Source: Duganella sp. BJB476 (GTDB taxonomy: Bacteria > Pseudomonadota > Gammaproteobacteria > Burkholderiales > Burkholderiaceae_D). Taken from it: a stretch of 64,000 nt of DNA. The translations under genes were made by a program, and so were the position numbers. A model generated the notes under the pieces. The model was given only the letters and a program-made list of their open reading frames with translations. It ran no database searches and had not been told where the DNA came from. This document shows positions 36,693 to 44,735 of the stretch, piece by piece (position 1 is the stretch's first letter; each line of letters opens with the position of its first letter). The stretch is taken from positions 124,001 through 188,000 of the forward strand of contig NZ_QVIO01000003.1 of assembly GCF_003416895.1 (NCBI RefSeq), written 5' to 3'.

Positions 36693-37190
36693 ATGCCGCT
36701 CTACAACCAGGAACAAATCGCCACGCTGGCCGCCAAGATCAAGGATGTGCGCTTCGGCATGTTCACCACCTGCGACGACGAGAGCGTGCTCAGCAGCCGC
36801 CCGCTGGCGCCGCAGCAGATCGACAACGAAGGCAATCTGTGGTTTTTCACCGCGGACGACGCCGACTTTACCACCGCCTTGCAGCAGCATCCCGGCGTCA
36901 ACATCAGTTTTTGTAATCCGGCGGAGAACCTGTACCTGTCGGTGTTCGGCCAGGCCAGCCTGTTGAAGGACCGCGCCAAGGCACGCGAGCTGTGGCGCCC
37001 GATGACGCGCAGCTGGTTCCCCGGCGGCCTGGACGATCCGCACCTGGCGCTGATACGGGTGCGCATCCAGACCGCCGAATATTGGGATGTGGGTGCCAGC
37101 AAGATGAAGCAGCTGTTCGAACTGGCCAGGGCCGCCATCGGCGGCCGCACGCCGCAGCAGACGGGGCCGCATACGACGATCTGCCTGTAA
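36693..37190 (+). CDS. Pyridoxamine 5'-phosphate oxidase-fold protein (general stress protein 26-like)
   Basis: A 165-residue split-barrel flavin-binding protein. The pattern VRFGMFTTCDDESVLSSRPL, then LWFFTADDADF, VNISFCNPAENLYLSVFGQA and LWRPMTRSWFPGGLDDP is that of the stress protein 26 branch of the PPOX fold, which binds FMN or related cofactors; the reaction is not established. GGAGG precedes the ATG. It is divergent from the Fur operon and stands alone. Confidence 0.9.
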   Translation: MPLYNQEQIATLAAKIKDVRFGMFTTCDDESVLSSRPLAPQQIDNEGNLWFFTADDADFTTALQQHPGVNISFCNPAENLYLSVFGQASLLKDRAKARELWRPMTRSWFPGGLDDPHLALIRVRIQTAEYWDVGASKMKQLFELARAAIGGRTPQQTGPHTTICL

Positions 37191-37251
37191 AGAAGACGAC
37201 GAAAAACGCCCGCACGGAAGTCCATGCGGGCGGCCAACTATCGTTCAACGC

Positions 37252-37611
37252 TTACGACTTGGAGCTGGAACCGCTCGACGATCCCGAACGGCTGGAGCCG
37301 CTGCGACCGCCTTTGCTGTTGTCCTCCTCGTCTTCCTTGCCGCCGCTCTGCGACGAGCTGCCGGGTGTGCTGCTCTGGCTGCTGCGCGCATCGTTCTTGT
37401 GGCTCATGCTGCCGGCCCGGCGCGCTTCTTCGGACGTGAATTCGTGCGCCGTGCCTTTCTCGTGAGCCGCGCGGCCTCCTTCGGCCGCGATCTCACGCTG
37501 CTGTTGCGGGTCCATGGACGCGAAGCCGCGCTTGCTGGTGTCCTTCTGCTGGCTGCCCGTTTTATCGCCTTGCTTGCTGCCTTGGTCATTGCCCTGATTG
37601 GAAGTGGCCAT
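37252..37611 (-). CDS. KGG-repeat stress protein (YciG-like)
   Basis: A 119-residue, strongly hydrophilic protein. The centre holds two YciG/KGG-type units (KRGFASMDPQQQREIAAEGGRAAHEKG, split as KRGFASMDPQQQREIAAEGG and RAAHEKGTAHEFTSEEARRA). These are flanked by a Gln/Lys-rich N-terminus and a Ser/Gly-rich low-complexity tail (about residues 77-119). Such proteins are induced by general stress and are probably disordered. GAGGAG precedes the ATG. It is convergent with the PPOX gene. Confidence 0.85.
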   Translation of the reverse strand: MATSNQGNDQGSKQGDKTGSQQKDTSKRGFASMDPQQQREIAAEGGRAAHEKGTAHEFTSEEARRAGSMSHKNDARSSQSSTPGSSSQSGGKEDEEDNSKGGRSGSSRSGSSSGSSSKS

Positions 37612-37758
37612 GATGGTCTCCTCGTGAAAACTACCGCTAACTGACCCTGCTTGCTACACAGGAGCAGTCATCGTAGTTCACGACCCAACCGCACAATATA
37701 GGACGCGTGCAGACGGCGACGTAGGACCATTCCGTGTACCGGTTACACGGCCGCCGGT

Positions 37759-37965
37759 TCAAACGGTATCGATGAATTCCGTCATGAAGCACAGGTTGTC
37801 GTTCACCTCCTGGTTGATGATGACCTGCTCCTCGCCCACCATCAGCATGGCCTGGATATCCGGCGACAGCCTGGGCGGCCCGTATGGCACTGCCTTTTCT
37901 CCGTTGGACGATATTCTCTGTTTCCCCTGACGCGGTAAGACGGCGTTCTTTTTTCTGGTCGACAT
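37759..37965 (-). CDS. Small hypothetical protein
   Basis: A 68-residue reading frame (MSTRKKNAVLPRQGKQRISS, ending NDNLCFMTEFIDTV) in the 501-bp gap between the KGG gene and the aldo/keto reductase. The basic N-terminal half and hydrophobic C-terminal half look protein-like and no competing long frame exists there, but the ribosome site is weak. The remainder of the gap (37612-37758 and 37966-38112) shows no gene; a small inverted repeat CCTAC-N7-GTAGG lies at 38069-38085. Confidence 0.45.
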   Translation of the reverse strand: MSTRKKNAVLPRQGKQRISSNGEKAVPYGPPRLSPDIQAMLMVGEEQVIINQEVNDNLCFMTEFIDTV

Positions 37966-38112
37966 ATGTTATCCGTTTTCGATGGTCAACAAACGCGCGC
38001 GACGCGTGGGCCGCAACGCACTGACTCCAAGAGTATCGCGAGCCGCGCGCGCGCGCCATCGGAGGCTGCCTACAACTTTCGTAGGAGTGTCTCGGAAAAC
38101 GGCTAGGAGTCG

Positions 38113-39066
38113 CTAGGAGTTGAGTCCTTTCATGCCTTCCTGCGGGTAGCGCGCGCCGACGGCGATACCGGGCGGCAGCGCCGCGCCGATGCGGGCCAGC
38201 TCTTCCGCGCTGAGCTGCACGCGCAGCGCGCCCAGGTTCTCCAGCATGTAAGGGATGCGCTTGGTTCCCGGGATGGGGACGATGTCGTCGCCCTGCGCCA
38301 GCAGCCAGGCCAGCGCCAGCTGCGCCGGCGTGCAGCCCTTGTCGCCGGCGATCTCGCGCACGATGTCGACGATGCGCTGGTTGGCCGCCATGTTTTCCTC
38401 GGCAAAGCGCGGGCTGAACTTGCGGAAATCGCCCTCTTCCAGCGGCACCGCTTTGCCGGTCAGGAAGCCGCGGCCCAGCGGGCTGTAGGCGCAGAACGCG
38501 GCGCCCACTTCGCGGCAGGCTTGCAGCACGCCGTCTTCCGGATCGCGCGTCCACAGCGAGTATTCGCTTTGCACGGCGGCCACCGGATGCACGGCGGCGG
38601 CGCGGCGCAAGGTGGCGGGCGATACTTCGCACAGGCCGATGCCGCCGATCTTGCCCTGGCGGACCAGTTGCGCCAGGGCTTCCATCGATTCTTCCAGCGG
38701 GGTCTCCGCCAGGTTCAAACGGTGTATATAGTATAAATCGATATGCTCGATATCCAGCCGGCGCAGCGAGGCCTCGCAGGCGGCGCGAATGTAGGCCGGC
38801 GAGTTGTCGATGCGGCGCTCGTAGTTGCCGGCCTTGCGCACCAGGCCGAACTTGGTGGCCAGCGTCACCTGCCCGCGCTTGCCGCGCAGGAAGCGGCCCA
38901 GCAGCTCTTCGTTGTGGCCGGCGCCGTAAGAGTCCGCCGTGTCGAACAGCGTCACGCCCGCCTCGTAGGCGGCCTCCAGCGTGGCCAGCGATTGCGCGTC
39001 GTCGGTGGCGCCGTAGAACTCCGACATGCCCATGCAGCCAAAACCCATACCCGATAATTTCTTCAT
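38113..39066 (-). CDS. Aldo/keto reductase
   Basis: A 317-residue NADPH-dependent aldo/keto reductase. The catalytic set is visible: Asp42 and Tyr47 in LFDTADSYGAGHNEELLG, Lys72 in TLATKFG, and His in DLYYIHRL. The C-terminus has the cofactor-binding VPIPGTKRIPYMLENLGA. It is divergent from a LysR gene across 89 bp, so that regulator probably controls it. CGGAG precedes the ATG. The substrate is unknown. Confidence 0.94.
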   Translation of the reverse strand: MKKLSGMGFGCMGMSEFYGATDDAQSLATLEAAYEAGVTLFDTADSYGAGHNEELLGRFLRGKRGQVTLATKFGLVRKAGNYERRIDNSPAYIRAACEASLRRLDIEHIDLYYIHRLNLAETPLEESMEALAQLVRQGKIGGIGLCEVSPATLRRAAAVHPVAAVQSEYSLWTRDPEDGVLQACREVGAAFCAYSPLGRGFLTGKAVPLEEGDFRKFSPRFAEENMAANQRIVDIVREIAGDKGCTPAQLALAWLLAQGDDIVPIPGTKRIPYMLENLGALRVQLSAEELARIGAALPPGIAVGARYPQEGMKGLNS

Positions 39067-39138
39067 GCTGAACTCCGTTGTTGGTCGATGGAGATGAGTC
39101 TAGCCACTGTGCGCGGCGGGCGGAATGAGCAAAAACGT

Positions 39139-39155
39139 GATACCTTTTTAGTATC
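39139..39155. promoter_or_regulatory. LysR-type operator abutting the LysR start codon
   Basis: GATAC-N7-GTATC (39139-39155) contains ATAC-N7-GTAT, an instance of the T-N11-A pattern bound by LysR proteins. It ends directly before the ATG at 39156 and lies in the aldo/keto reductase intergenic space. It is the natural site for control of both genes. Confidence 0.6.
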
Positions 39156-40046
39156 ATGAGAAAACTCGATACCAACGCATTACAGATGTTCGTCGCCGTC
39201 GCCCAGTGCCTGAACTTTCGCCAGGCCGCCGAGCAGCTGCACATGACGCAGCCGCCGCTGAGCCGCGCGGTGCGGCAGATGGAGGAGCGCCTCGGCGTCA
39301 AGCTATTCGAGCGCGACACCCAGCACGTGGCGCTGACGCCGGCCGCCAGCGAACTGCTGCCGCGCGCGCTGCGCATCCTGGCGCTGCTGGACCAGGCCGA
39401 ACAGGCGCTGCAAGCACGCCAGCCCGCCATGCGGCTGCGGCTGGGCATGACGTCGTCGATGGAGTCCGACCTGTACCGCGCCTTCACCGACGGTATCTCG
39501 ACCGAGCTCGGCGGCGTCGACGGCGCGGCGCTGGACACCGTGTTCGACGCCTCGCCGCGCCTGGTCGCCCGCCTGCGCGCGCGACGGCTGGACGCGGCCA
39601 TCATCGCGCTGCCGACCAAGACCTTCGACCTGCCCGTGCTGCAACTGGGCAAACAGCCGACCCTGGTGGCGCTGTCGAGCCGCCATCCGCTGGCCAAGCG
39701 CCGCAGCCTGGCGCTGGCCGACCTGCAAGACCAGCCGGTGTACTGGTTCGAACGGGCGCGCCAGCCGGCCTTCTTCGACCACAGCCACGCGGTGTTCCGC
39801 AAGCACGGCTTCGCGCCACGCTTCCTGCTCGAGCCGCACGACCATCATGTGCTGCTCAGCGACGTCGCGGCCGGCAAGGGCATGGCGCTGCTGCCGACTT
39901 CGTTTGCGGCGATCAGCCGCAGCGGCGTGGCCTACCGCAAGCTGAAGGAAGGCGACGAACTGGCCGCCGGCCTGGGCCTGATCGTGGCCGAAGACCACCC
40001 TGCCGCCGCCCTGCTGCGCCGGCTGGCGACCGAGACGCTGGGCTAG
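39156..40046 (+). CDS. LysR-family transcriptional regulator
   Basis: A 296-residue LysR protein with the winged helix at 1-60 (ALQMFVAVAQCLNFRQAAEQLHMTQPPLSRAVRQMEERLG, shown here in part as NFRQAAEQLHMTQPPLSRAV) and a periplasmic-binding-like effector domain (LRLGMTSSMESDLY, LVALSSRHPLAKR, VLLSDVAAGKGMALLPTS). It is divergent from the aldo/keto reductase. No Shine-Dalgarno is present: an inverted repeat occupies the site right up to the ATG, so repression could be tight. The effector is unknown. Confidence 0.94.
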   Translation: MRKLDTNALQMFVAVAQCLNFRQAAEQLHMTQPPLSRAVRQMEERLGVKLFERDTQHVALTPAASELLPRALRILALLDQAEQALQARQPAMRLRLGMTSSMESDLYRAFTDGISTELGGVDGAALDTVFDASPRLVARLRARRLDAAIIALPTKTFDLPVLQLGKQPTLVALSSRHPLAKRRSLALADLQDQPVYWFERARQPAFFDHSHAVFRKHGFAPRFLLEPHDHHVLLSDVAAGKGMALLPTSFAAISRSGVAYRKLKEGDELAAGLGLIVAEDHPAAALLRRLATETLG

Positions 40047-40123
40047 TCCTGGGCCGATACACAGCACGTTGGCGTGGAAACGGCTACCATATCGTCCTGG
40101 AAAATTTTTCTTAAAAGATCATC

Positions 40124-40630
40124 ATGACTTTCACCCTCAGCGACACCGCCTACAGCACCGACACTCCCGAAGCCAAGCTGGCCATGTTCGACGACCTGCG
40201 CTCGCAGCTGACCGGCCTGGTCCACGGCGAAAGCGACCTGATCGCCAACACCGCCAACTTCAGCTCGCTGGTGTTCAACAGCATGCCGGGCCTGAACTGG
40301 GCCGGTTTCTACTTCCTCAAGGGCGACGAACTGGTGCTGGGACCGTTCCAGGGCAAGCCGGCCTGCATCCGCATCAAGAAGGGCCGCGGCGTCTGCGGCA
40401 CCACGGTGGTCGAAGGCAAGTCCATCGTCGTGGCGGACGTGCACGCCTTCCCGGGCCACATCGCCTGCGACGTCAACTCGCGTTCGGAGCTGGTGGTGCC
40501 GGTGCGTGGCGTGGACGGCGAGATCGTCGGCGTGTTCGACCTCGACAGCCCGCTGCCAAACCGCTTCGACCAGACCGACGCCGACGGCGTCGAGATGCTG
40601 GTCAAGATTCTCGAAGCCACGCTGGTTTAA
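40124..40630 (+). CDS. msrC: Free methionine-(R)-sulfoxide reductase (GAF domain)
   Basis: This GAF-fold enzyme reduces free Met-R-sulfoxide. The three redox cysteines are Cys81 (GKPACIRI), Cys91 (GRGVCGTTV) and Cys115 (FPGHIACDVNSRSE). Their spacing (10 and 24) is the same as in the E. coli enzyme (84, 94, 118). The ending GVFDLDSPLPNRFDQTD is typical. At 168 residues it is full length. It follows the LysR gene by 77 bp and converges on the GntR gene. Confidence 0.95.
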   Translation: MTFTLSDTAYSTDTPEAKLAMFDDLRSQLTGLVHGESDLIANTANFSSLVFNSMPGLNWAGFYFLKGDELVLGPFQGKPACIRIKKGRGVCGTTVVEGKSIVVADVHAFPGHIACDVNSRSELVVPVRGVDGEIVGVFDLDSPLPNRFDQTDADGVEMLVKILEATLV

Positions 40631-40641
40631 GCAGCGCTTGC

Positions 40642-41385
40642 TCAGACCGAGCTGAGCTCCGCCACGAAATCGTAGGCGTCGCCGCGGAAATACGAGCGGC
40701 AAAACTCCACCACCCGGCCGTCGGACAGGAAACCCAAGCGTTCGACGGCCAGTCCCGCATCCGCCTCGCGCGCCCCCAGCAGGCGCGCCTGCTCCTCGCT
40801 CAACAGCAATGCCGACAGCCGCTGCAAGGCCCGCACCGGCCGGTTGCCGCTGCGGTTCAACGCCTCGTACATCGATTTATCCACCGCGTCCAGCGACGGC
40901 AGGCAGTCGGCCGGCACCGTCGCGTATTCCACGCACATCGGCGTGTCGTCGGCAAAGCGGATGCGGTGGAAACGATACACCGGCTCGCCCGGGCTGAGGC
41001 GCAGCCGCGCCGCCTCCTCGCTGGTGGCGGCGCCGGCGCTGCGGTCCAGCCAGGTGCTGCTGGGCTGCCGGCCGCGCGCCCGCATGTCCTCGGAAAATGA
41101 ACTGAGCTTGGAAAAATTCTGCTCGATGCGCGTGTGGTTGATGAAGTTGCCCGAACCGGGACGCCGCACCAGCAAGCCCTCCGCCACCAAACCGTCGAGC
41201 GCCTTGCGCACCGTCAGCCGCGACACATTCAAATCGCTGGCCAGCTTGCGCTCCGGCGGCAGGGCGTCGTCCGGCAACAGCACGCGCTGAGCGATGGCCT
41301 CGCGCAAGGCGCGCTGCAACTGGTGATACAGCGGCAGGCTGCTGGTATCGCTGAGCACTTTCATGATGTTGGTCAATGTCACCAT
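40642..41385 (-). CDS. GntR-family regulator with UTRA domain
   Basis: A 247-residue HutC/NagR-type repressor: an N-terminal winged helix (PLYHQLQRALREAIAQRVLL, PPERKLASDLNVSRLTVRKAL) and a C-terminal UTRA ligand domain (PVYRFHRIRFADDTPMCVEY, VVEFCRSYFRGDAYDFVAEL). Such regulators sense sugars or amino-sugar phosphates. It is divergent from a TonB-dependent receptor of the carbohydrate-uptake type, and paired TTGGTA half-sites lie before both genes. MKVLSD eight codons in is an alternative start. Confidence 0.93.
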   Translation of the reverse strand: MVTLTNIMKVLSDTSSLPLYHQLQRALREAIAQRVLLPDDALPPERKLASDLNVSRLTVRKALDGLVAEGLLVRRPGSGNFINHTRIEQNFSKLSSFSEDMRARGRQPSSTWLDRSAGAATSEEAARLRLSPGEPVYRFHRIRFADDTPMCVEYATVPADCLPSLDAVDKSMYEALNRSGNRPVRALQRLSALLLSEEQARLLGAREADAGLAVERLGFLSDGRVVEFCRSYFRGDAYDFVAELSSV

Positions 41386-41405
41386 ACGATTCCCTTTGCC
41401 ACACT

Positions 41406-41424
41406 AGTACCAATTAAGTACCAA
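41406..41424 (-). promoter_or_regulatory. Putative GntR operator 1 (paired TTGGTAC half-sites)
   Basis: Read on the minus strand: TTGGTACTTAATTGGTACT, two TTGGTAC copies with an 11-bp period. It sits about 20 bp in front of the GntR start and matches the arrangement of the second pair at 41529-41546, so autoregulation is likely. Confidence 0.6.
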
Positions 41425-41521
41425 AATTTAACGGTCGTCTTGAAGTATTTTTAACATTTCGCACCAAACAGGTGAATATTAAGCGATTTTTTGTCTAAAA
41501 AACACCACAACCACCTTATTT

Positions 41522-41549
41522 TTCACAACTGGTAGCGCTTTGGTATCAT
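41522..41549 (+). promoter_or_regulatory. TonB-receptor promoter with putative GntR operator 2
   Basis: TTCACA (41522-41527) and TATCAT (41544-41549) form a sigma-70-like pair with a 16-bp spacer. CTGGTAG-N4-TTGGTAT (41529-41546), again with an 11-bp period, lies inside the spacer and -10. Binding there would block RNA polymerase. The predicted leader to the receptor ATG is about 115 nt. Confidence 0.6.
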
Positions 41550-41670
41550 TGTTTACAGTATATTGGCATCGAACTGGTTTGGTTGTTTGGTTTGCAAGGG
41601 GGAATCTTGCGAAAGATTCATCATCACAAGAAGTGAACAGGCCCGTCCTGGGCCATTTTGGAGATTTGCA

Positions 41671-44349
41671 ATGACGTTTCGACATCACGCAGCAAGCACC
41701 ACCACCTCGGCCCGCACTGGCCTGACACCGATCGCCGCCGCCGTCGGCATGATGATCGCCGCCGCCGTCTACGCAACGCCGGCCATGGCGCAACAGGCCA
41801 CGCCGCCTGCCGACGCCCCCTCCTCCATCGTGACCGTTTCGGGCGTACGCGCCGCCCTGGAACAGTCGCTGAAGCAAAAGCGCAATGCCGACTCGGTGGT
41901 TGAAGTGGTGACCGCCGAAGACATCGGCAAGATGCCGGACAAAAACGTCGCCGACGCCATCCAGCGCCTGCCCGGCGTGAACATCCAGTCGTCGGCCGGC
42001 GGTGAAGGCGGCTTCGGCGAGAACGACCGCGTCAGCCTGCGCGGCACCAGCCCATCCCTGCAACAGACCCTGTTCAACGGCCACGCCATCAGCACCGGCG
42101 ACTGGTTCGTGCTGAACCAGTTCGGCGGCAACGTCGGCCGCTCCAGCAGCTTCTCGCTGCTGCCGTCCGAGCTGGTCAGCTCGGTCGTGGTGCACAAATC
42201 GCAGACCGCCGACCTGGTCGAAGGCGGCGTCTCCGGCGCCATCGACGTCATCACCCGCCGTCCGCTGGAATTCAAGAAGGCGCTGACGCTGGAAGCATCG
42301 GTGCAGGCCGTGTACAACGATCTGGCCAAGAAGACCGAGCCGCAATTCTCCGGCCTGTTCAACTGGAAGAACGACACCAACACCGCCGGCGTGCTGGTGC
42401 AGGCGTTCTCGGAAAAAACCACGGTGCGCCGCGATGGCCAGGAAGTGCTGGGCTATGTGACGGTAGGCAAGAACAGCGCGGCCGCCACGGCCAATCCGGC
42501 GCTGGCAGGCCTGTACGTGCCGACCTTTATCGGCGCCTCGCTGTTCGAACAGAAGAAAAAACGCGAAGGCGGCGCTTTCGACGTTGAAATCAAGCCGTCG
42601 AAAGAGCTGACGCTGGACCTGAACGGCTTCTACTCCAAGCTGGACGCACCGCACCAGAACACCAACTGGCTGGCGGCGCCCGGCAACTCCTTCAACCGCG
42701 ACAACCGGGTGCCATTAAGCGTCGTCACCAAGGGCGGCACCATCACCGGCGCCTCCTTCGCCACCAACTCGGGCGAGGTCGACAACATCTACCGTCCGGA
42801 CGCCGGCGGCGAAGCCTACTACGTCGATTTCAACTTCCGCTACCGCGCCACGCAGGACCTGACCTTCAGCGGCAAGGCCGGCATGACCCACGGCGAAGGC
42901 TGGGACCATGGCGACGTCTACTACCAGAACAATGTCAGCGGCGGCATGACCTACCAGCTGAATGGCCTGAGCCCTGCCAGCGTTTCCTATCCCGGCGGCG
43001 TCACCACCTCGCCGGGCAGCACCGCCTGGGGCGGCGGCGGCGAGTCGCAGTCGATCGACAAGGAACACTACGCCCAGCTGGACGGCGAGTTGCGCATCAG
43101 CGAAGGCGTGCTCGATTCGATCAAGTTCGGCGTCCGCGCCACCGACCACAAACGCAGCGCCGAGCACCCGCTGGAATCCAAGCTGGGTCCGCTGGGCGCC
43201 ACCAATCCCGGCCCGGCCTGGAGCGGCCAGCAGTATCCGAGCGACTTCGGCTCCAACCTGGGCGGCAACCTGTCGTCGGCCTACTTCCGCTACGACGGCG
43301 CGGCGATCGGCGCCTGGGGCGCGGTGCCGGGCAACCGCGTGCTGGACTTCGTGGCCCGCCACAACTGGCAGGATGAATTCAAGGTCAACGAGAAGACCAC
43401 CGCGCTGTACGGCATGGCCAACCTGACCGGCGACAGCTGGAGCGGCAACGTCGGCCTGCGCGGCGTGCGCACCAAGCAGACCTCGATCGTCAACCTGTCC
43501 GGCGGCACCAACCCGATCACCGGTTCGGCCTTCGGCCCCTACACGCCGACGACCTTCGAACGCACCTACAACGACGTGCTGCCTAGCGCCAACGTCAAGT
43601 ACGACGTGAACCAGGACCTGGTGGTGCGCGGTGCGCTGGCCCGGGCGATCTCGCGTCCCGACTACAGCGCGCTGGGCGGCTCGGTGTCGCTGAACGACGA
43701 TGCGCTCAGCGCTTCGGGCGGCAACGTCAAGCTCGATCCGGTCCGCTCCAACAACGCGGAAGTCAGCGCCGAGTGGTACTTCGCGCCAAAATCCTCGCTG
43801 TCGGCCGGCCTGTTCTACATGGACCTGGTGTCGGTGGTGGCGCAGGGTGGCAGCGTGGGCACCTTCTTCAACAACAAGCAAGGCAAGATGACGGAGTACC
43901 AGATCACGTCACCTTACACCACCAGCGGCAAGAACAAGGGCGTGGAGCTGAGCTACCAGCAGCCTTTGTTCAGCAGCTTCGGCGTGCTGGCCAACTACAC
44001 CTACGCCGACGGCAAGCTGGCTGACGGCACCGAGCTGCTGAATTCCTCGAAGAGCACCTACAACATCACCGGCTTCTACGAGGATGCCAAGTTCAGCGCT
44101 CGCCTGGCGTACAACTACCGTTCCAGCTACAAGGCCGGCGTCGACCGTGGCGCCGCCCAGCACGTGAAGGGCGCTGGCAATCTGGCGGGCTCGTTGAACT
44201 ACAAGATCAACGAGCAGCTGTCGATCACCTTCGACGCGCTGAACCTGACCAACACCACCATCAAGATGTACGCGGAAACGCCTGACCAGCCGCGCGCGTT
44301 CTACTCGAACGGCCGCACCTTCTACCTGGGTCTGCGCGCCAAGCTGTAA
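41671..44349 (+). CDS. TonB-dependent receptor (carbohydrate-uptake type)
   Basis: An 892-residue receptor. Signal peptide to about PAMAQQ; plug domain with SVVEVVTAEDIGKMPDKNVA, DAIQRLPGVNIQ and SLRGTSPSLQQTLFNGHAIS; barrel ending in RTFYLGLRAKL. The DIGKMPDKNVADALQR-like plug is characteristic of the Caulobacter/Xanthomonas family that takes up oligosaccharides. The ATG at 41671 has GGAG 9 nt upstream; an earlier in-frame ATG lies before the signal peptide. The divergent GntR/UTRA regulator also suggests a sugar or amino-sugar ligand. Confidence 0.94.
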   Translation: MTFRHHAASTTTSARTGLTPIAAAVGMMIAAAVYATPAMAQQATPPADAPSSIVTVSGVRAALEQSLKQKRNADSVVEVVTAEDIGKMPDKNVADAIQRLPGVNIQSSAGGEGGFGENDRVSLRGTSPSLQQTLFNGHAISTGDWFVLNQFGGNVGRSSSFSLLPSELVSSVVVHKSQTADLVEGGVSGAIDVITRRPLEFKKALTLEASVQAVYNDLAKKTEPQFSGLFNWKNDTNTAGVLVQAFSEKTTVRRDGQEVLGYVTVGKNSAAATANPALAGLYVPTFIGASLFEQKKKREGGAFDVEIKPSKELTLDLNGFYSKLDAPHQNTNWLAAPGNSFNRDNRVPLSVVTKGGTITGASFATNSGEVDNIYRPDAGGEAYYVDFNFRYRATQDLTFSGKAGMTHGEGWDHGDVYYQNNVSGGMTYQLNGLSPASVSYPGGVTTSPGSTAWGGGGESQSIDKEHYAQLDGELRISEGVLDSIKFGVRATDHKRSAEHPLESKLGPLGATNPGPAWSGQQYPSDFGSNLGGNLSSAYFRYDGAAIGAWGAVPGNRVLDFVARHNWQDEFKVNEKTTALYGMANLTGDSWSGNVGLRGVRTKQTSIVNLSGGTNPITGSAFGPYTPTTFERTYNDVLPSANVKYDVNQDLVVRGALARAISRPDYSALGGSVSLNDDALSASGGNVKLDPVRSNNAEVSAEWYFAPKSSLSAGLFYMDLVSVVAQGGSVGTFFNNKQGKMTEYQITSPYTTSGKNKGVELSYQQPLFSSFGVLANYTYADGKLADGTELLNSSKSTYNITGFYEDAKFSARLAYNYRSSYKAGVDRGAAQHVKGAGNLAGSLNYKINEQLSITFDALNLTNTTIKMYAETPDQPRAFYSNGRTFYLGLRAKL

Positions 44350-44385
44350 TCGCTGGGTTGTAACAAGGTTGTTGTACCAAGGTTT

Positions 44386-44421
44386 GCTGGCCCTTAACTC
44401 CCGTGGGGGCCAGCTTTTTTT
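44386..44421 (+). terminator. Intrinsic terminator after the TonB receptor
   Basis: GCTGGCCC (44386-44393) pairs with GGGCCAGC (44407-44414), followed by seven T. It lies 36 bp past the stop. Its T-run touches the -10 element of the next gene. Confidence 0.9.
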
Positions 44422-44429
44422 GCTACAAT
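44422..44429 (+). promoter_or_regulatory. Extended -10 promoter of the small glycine-zipper gene
   Basis: TGCTACAAT is an extended -10 (TGn-TACAAT) lying 30 bp before the ATG, directly after the upstream terminator. No clear -35 is visible, because the terminator stem occupies its place. Confidence 0.45.
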
Positions 44430-44459
44430 TTTCTTCATCGTGAAAAATGAGGAAATATC

Positions 44460-44729
44460 ATGAAAAAGTTTATTGCTTTGGCACTGACAGCGCTGATGTT
44501 GAGCAGCGAATCGGCCTATGCGGCCGGATGTCTTAAAGGCGCCGCTGTCGGCGCTGTTGCGGGCCACGTCGCCGGCCATCATGCGGTTGCGGGAGCCGTC
44601 GGCGGGTGTATCGTTGGTCGCCATCTGGCCAAGCAAAAGGCCAAGCAGGAAAAGCAGGAGAAGGAAGCCGCGGAAGCTGCGCAAGCGAAACAGTCGCCGC
44701 AGCCTCCGCAATCCGCGCCGGCTAAATAA
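44460..44729 (+). CDS. Small exported glycine-zipper protein
   Basis: An 89-residue protein: a signal peptide (MKKFIALALTALMLSSESAYA), a Gly/Ala/His-rich hydrophobic stretch (GAAVGAVAGHVAGHHAVAGA, then VGGCIVG) with glycine-zipper spacing, and a Lys/Glu/Gln/Pro-rich tail. Two Cys (AGCLKG, GGCIVG) flank the zipper. GAGGAAA precedes the ATG. Glycine-zipper proteins often associate with the envelope. Function unknown. It is convergent with the sigma factor gene, 6 bp away. Confidence 0.8.
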   Translation: MKKFIALALTALMLSSESAYAAGCLKGAAVGAVAGHVAGHHAVAGAVGGCIVGRHLAKQKAKQEKQEKEAAEAAQAKQSPQPPQSAPAK

Positions 44730-44735
44730 CGCCGT

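Noticed and set aside
37637..39802. Long minus-strand open frame spanning the small hypothetical gene, aldo/keto reductase and part of LysR
   Set aside because: It crosses three better-supported genes in other frames or strands and has Arg/Ala-rich shadow composition.
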